A DNA stretch of 7,693 nt from an uncultured Methanobrevibacter sp. (lineage in GTDB: Archaea; Methanobacteriota; Methanobacteria; Methanobacteriales; Methanobacteriaceae). Each line of letters begins with the position of its first letter. Position 1 is the stretch's first letter. The stretch lies in the NCBI GenBank assembly GCA_946611495.1, contig CAMODR010000046.1, positions 1 through 7,693 of the forward strand. The letters run 5' to 3'. This document shows, in pieces, positions 1 to 3,978 of this stretch. The position numbers and the translations under genes were made by a program. The notes beneath the pieces were generated by a model. It was not told the origin of the DNA. It saw only the letters and a program-made list of their open reading frames with translations, and searched no databases.

Positions 1-389
1 AAATCATTTCTGTAAACGGTGGAAGAGTAAAAGTTGATTTTAACCATGAATTAGCTGGTAAAAACTTAGAATATGATGTAACTGTTGTAGAAGTTATTGA
101 AGAAGATGAAGAAAAAATTAAAAGTATGATCGAGTTACATTACTCCTACCCTAACATGGATTTAGACAAGACTGAAATTAAAATCGACGGTGACACCGTA
201 TCCATTAAATTAGATGAAATTACTAGATTCGACCAAAAAACTTACATGGATGTAACTTTCGCAAGATTCAGAATTTCCAAAGACATTTGGGACAATATGG
301 ATTATGAAAAAGTCCAATTTGTAGATGAATTTGAGAAAGTTGTAGAAGAAGCTCCTGAAGAAGAAGTCGAAGCTGACGCAGAAGAATAA
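1..389 (+). CDS. Long-type FKBP peptidyl-prolyl cis-trans isomerase, 3' part (5' end outside window)
   Basis: The frame is open from base 3 and gives 128 residues before TAA at 387-389. The first visible residues hold [18 protein letters not shown], which matches the last strands of SlyD-like FKBP domains (pattern VDFNHPLAGK-L-F-V-V-V). In this family the segment follows the inserted chaperone flap, so the missing 5' part should carry most of the FKBP domain and the flap. About 90 residues follow the FKBP core. Methanogen FKBPs of the long type, such as M. jannaschii FKBP26, have such an extra C-terminal domain. The protein ends in a Glu-rich tail ([14 protein letters not shown]). The role is cytoplasmic prolyl isomerisation and holdase-type chaperone activity. 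An internal ATG at base 126 is not the start, because homology continues upstream of it. Codons such as AAC, TTC and TAC are frequent, which suits high expression. The family call is firm; the client proteins are unknown. Confidence 0.88.
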   Translation, partial: IISVNGGRVKVDFNHELAGKNLEYDVTVVEVIEEDEEKIKSMIELHYSYPNMDLDKTEIKIDGDTVSIKLDEITRFDQKTYMDVTFARFRISKDIWDNMDYEKVQFVDEFEKVVEEAPEEEVEADAEE

Positions 390-420
390 TTCTATTCTTC
401 TTATCTTTTTTCTTTTTTTT
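390..420 (+). terminator. T-rich terminator after the FKBP gene
   Basis: Directly after the TAA the plus strand becomes pyrimidine-rich, with T-tracts of 6 and 8 at 405-420 and no stable hairpin. Archaeal RNA polymerase terminates at U-rich tracts, with the aCPSF1/FttA nuclease assisting. This fits, although the following 100 bp hold more T-tracts that could serve as well. Confidence 0.6.
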
Positions 421-522
421 AACATTTTTTTAACTATTTTTTTAACTATTCTTTATTTATTTATTAATCTATTTTTTTAACATTTTTGTAACTATCTTTT
501 ATCTATTTTTTAACTATTTTTC
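421..522 (+). repeat. Degenerate tandem array, 12-mer TAACTATTTTTT
   Basis: About eight imperfect copies of TAACTATTTTTT lie head to tail, with variants such as TAACATTTTTG (478-488), TAACTATCTTT (489-499) and TATCTATTTTT (500-510). One longer, diverged copy lies at 443-464. Each copy ends in a T-tract of 3-7. As RNA from the FKBP gene this is a series of U-tracts spaced 11-13 nt apart, so it may be a multi-site terminator zone rather than a mobile repeat. Slippage in A/T-only DNA could also have produced it. Confidence 0.55.
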
Positions 523-606
523 ATTATATTTTTCTTCTTTGGATCTTTTTTTTGTTTAGTTCTATTAAAATATTGATTTTTTTAAGAAAGATAATTTCTA
601 AAGTTG

Positions 607-703
607 AAAAATAATAAAAAATTAGTAAGATAATATCTGAATAATTTAAAAATAATAAAAAAGTAGTTAGATAATTTCTGAATAATTTAAAAATAATAAA
701 AAT
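607..703. repeat. 41-bp tandem direct repeat, two full copies plus partial third
   Basis: Copies at 607-647 and 648-688 are each 41 bp and agree at 38 positions; the mismatches are at repeat positions 16, 21 and 29. A third copy starts at 689 and matches for about 14-15 bases. A fragment resembling the second half of the unit (AGATAATTTCT) lies at 589-599, as if an older copy had decayed. The unit is A-rich on the plus strand and lies downstream of the minus-strand zinc-finger gene, so its transcript would be U-rich. There are no inverted ends, no spacer pattern and no coding potential. Confidence 0.75.
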
Positions 704-780
704 AGTTTGGGATTTAAAAAAGGATTTAAAAATAAGTTAAAAAGAATAAAAAAAGTAAAAATAAAAAAATGATTAATTAA

Positions 781-831
781 AGTGTTATTAAAAAAGAAAG
801 AAAATTAAAAACAAAGAATAACTTTGTTTTT
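781..831 (-). terminator. Hairpin plus U-run terminator of the zinc-finger gene
   Basis: AAAAACAAAG at 807-816 and CTTTGTTTTT at 822-831 form a perfect 10-bp stem with a 5-base loop. Read on the minus strand, the hairpin is followed by a T-rich run (complement of 781-806). The stem begins inside the gene: the TAA stop (complement of 830-832) lies in its 5' arm. The arrangement resembles a bacterial intrinsic terminator, but A/T-rich stems are weak and the U-tracts alone may act in archaea. Confidence 0.65.
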
Positions 832-2047
832 AAAGGAAATTCATTACATTAGATATATATTTAGAAGGATCTGAAGTTAATCCTAATAATGAGTCCATAA
901 AACTAAAGTACTCTCCATTTAATCTGAATAAGTAAATTACATATAATAAAATCAATATGATTAAAAGGATAAGGATTATTGCTAAAATAATATCTAAAAT
1001 TCCGATTCCATTATCTTCTTCATAGTCTTCATCAGGGAAAGCATGCATTTCTTGAATATTATCTAATTCATCATAATCGTAGTCTGGTCTTTTTTGTTTT
1101 CTGGATTTTTTAGACCTTCTGAATCTACGATTTTGTTTTGCTTCCTGTTCTTTAGCGTAATTTCTTTCAATTCTTCTCTTTAACTCCTCATAACTTTCAG
1201 CATCTTGGTTTCTGCCTCTGTTATGTGCAGGGACAATTAACTCATCTTCGAATTCATCTTCTCTAGGGTTGATGTAGTATTCGCCTTGATTTGAATAGTT
1301 CCTAGGACTTCTTCTGTAGTCTTCATCGTAGTATTCTTCTCTTTGAGGTCTTCTAGGTCTAGATTGTCTCCTTGGTGCTCTTGGAGCTTCATAAATTTCT
1401 TCTTCTACGACTTCATCTTCATCGTAATAAAGATCTTCCAAATACTTTTCATATTTAGCTTCAAGTTCATTGCTTGGAGTATTGTTTGGTCTTTCTTCGT
1501 AGTAATCTGCTTCCATTTCATCAGCAGCAACTTGTTGTGGAACATTTGCTTCTTTATGAACTGGTTCGATGATTTCTTCTTCTTCGATCTCTTTCTTTTT
1601 AAGAACTCTTTCTCTTTCCTTATACTCAGGTTCAGGTTCTGGAATTGGTTCTGGGTTTTCATAGTAACTGTCTTCCACACCATCCTCATCGTAGGTTTCT
1701 ACATATTCAGTTTCATATTCCACATCAGCTTCAAAGTTTTCTGCAGGTTTTTCTGGAGCAGCTGGAACTACTTCTTCAATTTCTTCAGGTTTTAAAGGAG
1801 TAATTGTTTCAACAGGCTCATCAGTTACTTCTTTTGCTTTTAAAACAGGTTCTTCACTTGGTTCTGGAGCTGCTTGAGGAGCTTGTTGGCTTGCTTTTTC
1901 CATTATGCTTTTTGTTACAATGTCATTAACACAATCTTTACAGTAAACATTTCCTGCAATTTCCATACTACATTCTTGACAGACAGCTTTGCCACAAACT
2001 GAACAGTTTGTTACAGCTTCTCTATCTGGATGATTATAACATTCCAT
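830..2047 (-). CDS. B-box-like zinc finger protein with charged linker and C-terminal membrane helix
   Basis: This gene encodes 405 residues. Residues 3-39 hold four metal-ligand pairs, C3-H6, C15-C18, C23-C26 and C36-C39, in the order of the B-box-like fingers of prokaryotic 'B-box zinc finger' proteins, enough for two zinc ions. Residues 55 to about 345 are low complexity: first Glu/Pro/Ala-rich, then Tyr/Asp/Glu blocks (YYDEDE, EEYYDEDYRR) mixed with Arg-rich patches, and a basic cluster near 306-320. Residues 346-374 form one very hydrophobic helix (Ile/Leu) followed by a 31-residue tail. No signal peptide is visible, so the finger and linker are probably cytoplasmic and the protein C-terminally anchored. 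The ATG lies at the complement of 2045-2047, directly before the finger; no strong Shine-Dalgarno sequence precedes it. Function is unknown; a membrane-tethered scaffold or adaptor is a guess. The finger and membrane segment are clear, the biological role is not. Confidence 0.85.
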   Translation of the reverse strand: MECYNHPDREAVTNCSVCGKAVCQECSMEIAGNVYCKDCVNDIVTKSIMEKASQQAPQAAPEPSEEPVLKAKEVTDEPVETITPLKPEEIEEVVPAAPEKPAENFEADVEYETEYVETYDEDGVEDSYYENPEPIPEPEPEYKERERVLKKKEIEEEEIIEPVHKEANVPQQVAADEMEADYYEERPNNTPSNELEAKYEKYLEDLYYDEDEVVEEEIYEAPRAPRRQSRPRRPQREEYYDEDYRRSPRNYSNQGEYYINPREDEFEDELIVPAHNRGRNQDAESYEELKRRIERNYAKEQEAKQNRRFRRSKKSRKQKRPDYDYDELDNIQEMHAFPDEDYEEDNGIGILDIILAIILILLIILILLYVIYLFRLNGEYFSFMDSLLGLTSDPSKYISNVMNFL

Positions 2048-2408
2048 AATAACACTTCAACTTAATTTTTATTAGTTAATAAATATGATTTAATTAAACA
2101 TCTTGTCTTTTTCCTTTTAAGATGTAAAATGTTCTTTAATTTTAAATTAGATAAATCAAGCAAATTTAATATAAAATTAATATAAAAATTTTATAAAATA
2201 GGCTTAATAAATTTAATAGTAATTTATATTTATCTTTTAAGTTATTATTAAATTTATCCTATTTTGAATATACTCGAATATTTTTATAGATATTGAACAT
2301 TTTTCTATTAAATTTTAATTATTGTTCAGTGGTGAATATTTGACTTTTATAAATTTGAATATTTTATCATATATTTGGTATTTTATGGTTGATTAAAAAG
2401 AAATGCAT
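2048..2408. other. A/T-rich intergenic spacer upstream of the zinc-finger gene
   Basis: There is no coding potential in this 361-bp stretch. It should hold the minus-strand promoter of the zinc-finger gene and the end of the Pcc1-like transcript, but A/T content is too high to name one TATA box. Visible structures are an inverted repeat ACATCTT/AAGATGT at 2098-2104 and 2119-2125, which would lie in the 5' leader of the zinc-finger mRNA; an A/T-only inverted repeat ATAAAATT/AATTTTAT at 2171-2178 and 2187-2194; and four copies of GAATAT at 2266, 2276, 2334 and 2357. None can be assigned a function. Confidence 0.4.
2395..2408 (-). terminator. Probable short T-tract terminator of the Pcc1-like gene
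   Basis: On the minus strand the TGA stop is followed within a few bases by TTTCTTTTT (complement of 2395-2403). No hairpin accompanies it. A U-tract this close to the stop fits archaeal termination, but such tracts are common in this DNA. Confidence 0.35.
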
Positions 2409-2642
2409 TCATTTTTCATTTGTATTTTTAATAAGATCTTCTATTAAAATCTCAGAAGCTATTAGATCATCAGCAGTATTTAAGAAAGTTCCAAGATTAT
2501 CGCTTTCTATTTCATATTCTATTTTTTCAGAATCTAATTTTGATTCCAAATATCCTTCATTATCTACTTCTAATGATTTAAATACAATTTCAGCACTTTT
2601 AGCATCTTTATATTTTAGTTCCATATTAGATTTTATTTTCAT
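2409..2642 (-). CDS. KEOPS complex Pcc1-like subunit
   Basis: This is a 77-residue protein if it begins at the ATG at 2640-2642; a GTG three codons upstream (2649-2651) in the same frame is the alternative. I prefer the ATG because GTGA at 2648-2651 could act as a partial Shine-Dalgarno sequence 5 bases before it, and family members begin right at strand 1. The predicted order is strand (3-11), helix with AEIVFKSLEVDN (17-28), two strands (31-47), then helix 49-70. This is the Pcc1 fold and carries the family's AEIVyrSL.pDN-like motif. Pcc1 dimerises in the KEOPS complex (Kae1, Bud32, Cgi121, Pcc1), which makes t6A37 in ANN-decoding tRNAs. The helix-2 signature I remember as slR.slNdll reads TFLNTADDLI here, so the Arg and Asn are Leu54 and Asp58. 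It may therefore be the Pcc2/Gon7-like paralog rather than the canonical Pcc1. It sits alone, divergent from rpl10e. Confidence 0.7.
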   Translation of the reverse strand: MKIKSNMELKYKDAKSAEIVFKSLEVDNEGYLESKLDSEKIEYEIESDNLGTFLNTADDLIASEILIEDLIKNTNEK

Positions 2643-2695
2643 ATTGGTCACGATTTGATTTTTTATTATTGTTTTATTGTATTATTCATTTATAT

Positions 2696-2736
2696 TTTTA
2701 TTGAATTTTATTGAATTTTATTGTAATTTTATTTTT
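2696..2736. repeat. 10-bp tandem repeat TTTTATTGAA with helically phased T-tracts
   Basis: Units start at 2696, 2706 and 2716 (the third ends in GTA), and further T-tracts follow at 2727 and 2732. T4 tracts spaced at 10-11 bp favour intrinsic DNA curvature. The position is just upstream of the Pcc1-like gene, where its promoter should lie. Archaeal histones or TBP could respond to the bend; this is inference. Confidence 0.5.
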
Positions 2737-2876
2737 AATATTATTCTTAACTGTATATTATTTTATTGTCATTATTTTGTTAATTATTTTTTTATTTTTT
2801 TATTTTCTTTTTTGGAATTTTTTATTAAAAAATTTTTAATTTTCATTATTTTTTATTAGAATTTTACCGAATAATG

Positions 2877-2915
2877 ATAACATTTATTAATGTTTAAAAA
2901 AATAAATAATGTTAT
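2877..2915. repeat. Nested inverted repeats in the divergent promoter region
   Basis: ATAACATT at 2877-2884 is the reverse complement of AATGTTAT at 2908-2915, and ATTTATT (2882-2888) pairs with AATAAAT (2901-2907). A second, overlapping hairpin pairs AACATT (2879-2884) with AATGTT (2889-2894). Three copies of an AACATT-type half-site within 40 bp could be a regulator-binding site or the base of a stem-loop. No known regulator is recognised. Confidence 0.4.
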
Positions 2916-2990
2916 TCTATCTAACTTAATAAAAAAATAATAAATATTTTTATAAATCTTTATAAAACTAGTTATTTATTAAATATCATT

Positions 2991-2998
2991 TTTATATG
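2991..2998 (+). promoter_or_regulatory. Candidate TATA box for the rpl10e transcript
   Basis: TTTATATG resembles the methanogen box A. If used, transcription would begin near 3018 and leave a leader of roughly 190 nt before rpl10e that includes all the hairpins at 3058-3177. A second candidate, TTATATTT near 3033-3040, would start transcription near 3060. A third TATA-like string at 3185-3193 is too close to the start codon to work. Confidence 0.35.
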
Positions 2999-3057
2999 GC
3001 TTTAAACATGATAATAAGAATATAATTATAGCTTATATTTTCTTAATATGGGGTCAT

Positions 3058-3177
3058 GCTTTTTAAAGCTTTATTACAATGTTCTGATAGAACGTTTATT
3101 TATTTCAACTTTTTAAAGTTGATAAAAAAGAATTTCTGTGAAGAATCAAGATAGATTTAAGGATTAATCGCAGATTA
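3058..3177 (+). ncRNA. Row of hairpins before rpl10e; structured leader or small RNA candidate
   Basis: Four stems follow one another. GCTTTTTAAAGC lies at 3058-3069. AATGTTCT/AGAACGTT (3078-3085 with 3089-3096, one G-U pair) encloses the loop GAT. TCAACTTT/AAAGTTGA (3105-3112 with 3115-3122) is the third, and TAATC/GATTA (3165-3169 with 3173-3177) encloses the loop GCA. The first and third share the core CTTTTTAAAG. The stretch is less A/T-rich than its surroundings. A ribosomal-protein mRNA leader bound by a regulator is one reading; an independent small RNA is another. No match to a known RNA family, C/D box or H/ACA layout is recognised. Confidence 0.35.
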
Positions 3178-3194
3178 TTCAATTATATTTATAT

Positions 3195-3200
3195 GGAGGA
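3195..3200 (+). promoter_or_regulatory. Strong ribosome binding site of rpl10e
   Basis: GGAGGA ends 6 bases before the ATG at 3207-3209. It is the best Shine-Dalgarno match in the window, fits a highly expressed ribosomal protein gene and fixes the start codon. Confidence 0.85.
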
Positions 3201-3206
3201 CTTTTA

Positions 3207-3689
3207 ATGGTTCGTGCTTATTCAAGAAGAGAATATATTAGAAAAATACCAAATAATAGAATTGTTCAATATGATATGGGTAACTTATCCGAAGATTTCC
3301 CTGTAAGATTATCTTTAGCTGTTAAAAAACCAGCTCAAATTAGACATAATGCTTTAGAAGCAGCTCGTATTGCTTCTAACAGATATATGCAAAGATCTGC
3401 TGGTAGATTAGGATACCACTTAAAATTAAGAGTATACCCTCACAATATCGTAAGAGAAAACCCTATGGCTACCGGAGCAGGTGCGGACAGGGTACAAAGC
3501 GGTATGAGAAATGCATTCGGTAAAGCAATTAGTGTAGAAGCTCTCGTAAAAACTAATCAAAAAGTAATGTCTATTGATGTAAACCCTAAAAACTTCGAAG
3601 ATGCTAAAGTTGCTTTAAGAAGAGCAGGAATGAAATTACCTGTTTCTTGCAGAATCGTTGTAGAAAAAGGTGCTGAATTAATTAAATAG
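3207..3689 (+). CDS. rpl10e: Large-subunit ribosomal protein L10e (uL16 family)
   Basis: The gene encodes 160 residues, close to the usual archaeal length. The N-terminus, [25 protein letters not shown], is diagnostic for archaeal L10e, the counterpart of bacterial L16 and eukaryotic RPL10. The LRVYPHN segment near residue 75, the [15 protein letters not shown] loop near 95-109 and the [22 protein letters not shown]-terminal region are all present. L10e binds 23S rRNA near the peptidyl-transferase centre and the A-site tRNA region, and its long loop helps shape the catalytic site. The gene stands alone: divergent from the Pcc1-like gene, preceded by a possible structured leader and followed by its own terminator. 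No truncation or odd residue is seen. Confidence 0.97.
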   Translation: MVRAYSRREYIRKIPNNRIVQYDMGNLSEDFPVRLSLAVKKPAQIRHNALEAARIASNRYMQRSAGRLGYHLKLRVYPHNIVRENPMATGAGADRVQSGMRNAFGKAISVEALVKTNQKVMSIDVNPKNFEDAKVALRRAGMKLPVSCRIVVEKGAELIK

Positions 3690-3787
3690 ATTTTTAATTT
3701 CTGTTTATTTTTCTTTTTAGACTTAAATTTACAGATTTAAAGATTTATTCATTAAATTTTTAATTAATTCTTTTATTGTACTGAAAT

Positions 3788-3829
3788 TCTGATATTCAAA
3801 ATATCAGATTTTGAATTTTTATTTTTTTT
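3788..3829 (+). terminator. Hairpin and T-run terminator downstream of rpl10e
   Basis: TCTGATATT (3788-3796) pairs perfectly with AATATCAGA (3800-3808) across a CAA loop, and is followed by TTTTGAATTTTTA and a T9 run to 3829. The hairpin stands 100 bp after the rpl10e stop. Earlier T-tracts at 3691-3718 could already end some transcripts, so this may be a back-up site that insulates ppsA. Confidence 0.7.
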
Positions 3830-3904
3830 AATTCTTAAAAAACTCAATTATTTTTATCTTTTTGGACTTTTGTTTTATATCCAAACATTATTATCTATTA
3901 TTTT

Positions 3905-3952
3905 GATTTAAATCATTCATGCGGATTAAATCATAATCAAGATTATATATAA
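3905..3952 (+). promoter_or_regulatory. ppsA promoter region with repeats and TATA box
   Basis: TATATATAA at 3944-3952 is a good archaeal TATA box, although it would start transcription only a few bases before the ATG and leave the Shine-Dalgarno sequence at or before the start site. An upstream TTTTATAT at 3873-3880 would give a leader of about 75 nt. Overlapping elements are the palindrome GATTTAAATC at 3905-3914, two direct copies of TTAAATCAT at 3908-3916 and 3926-3934, and the inverted repeat ATAATC-AA-GATTAT at 3933-3946 that touches the TATA box. These could be operator half-sites; PEP synthase is a sensible target for metabolic control. No regulator is identified. Confidence 0.45.
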
Positions 3953-3966
3953 GATATGATTTTTAA

Positions 3967-3971
3967 GAGGG
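3967..3971 (+). promoter_or_regulatory. Ribosome binding site of ppsA
   Basis: GAGGG lies 7 bases before the ATG at 3979 and supports that start; the encoded protein begins at the normal N-terminus of the family. Confidence 0.65.
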
Positions 3972-3978
3972 AAAAACT

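Larger units (their letters stand above)
2652..3206. other. Divergent intergenic region between the Pcc1-like gene and rpl10e
   Basis: This 555-bp gap should contain promoters for both flanking genes. The left half (to about 2870) is nearly pure A/T with T-tracts; an open frame at 2677-2859 encodes only Phe/Ile/Tyr runs and is not a gene. From about 2990 the base composition becomes less extreme and hairpins appear, which suggests a transcribed leader. Details are given in separate entries. Confidence 0.5.

Noticed and set aside
126..389. Separate small gene starting at ATG 126
   Set aside because: The same frame is open to the window edge and its upstream codons encode the conserved end of the FKBP domain.
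210..425. Open frame of 71 codons on the minus strand
   Set aside because: It lies antisense to the end of the FKBP gene, is mostly Phe/Lys/Arg from the A/T-rich complement and has no recognisable domain or ribosome binding site.
607..703. CRISPR array
   Set aside because: The units abut without spacers, have no conserved repeat/variable spacer alternation, and no cas gene is near.
1405..1689. Second minus-strand frame inside the zinc-finger gene
   Set aside because: A Lys/Met-rich shift of the same low-complexity sequence, with no start signal or domain.
1343..1795. Open frame of 150 codons on the plus strand
   Set aside because: It is antisense to the acidic linker of the zinc-finger gene. 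Its Phe/Ser/Trp-rich sequence is what the complement of GAA/GAT-rich codons gives. The minus strand carries the zinc ligands and membrane helix.
2389..2658. Plus-strand frame opposite the Pcc1-like gene
   Set aside because: It is about the same length, but the minus strand gives a complete Pcc1-type strand/helix order, while the plus-strand product is a Ser/Phe/Ile-rich sequence with no recognisable family.
2677..2859. 60-codon plus-strand frame in the divergent gap
   Set aside because: It encodes only Phe, Ile, Tyr, Asn and Leu runs in nearly pure A/T DNA; there is no ribosome binding site.
3008..3087. C/D box guide RNA
   Set aside because: ATGATAA (3008-3014) and CTGA (3084-3087) resemble C and D boxes, but the C box has a mismatch, no C'/D' pair is visible and the spacing is longer than usual.
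3148..3206. tRNA or other standard RNA gene before rpl10e
   Set aside because: No cloverleaf, no T-loop motif GTTCRANNC and no acceptor stem can be formed here.
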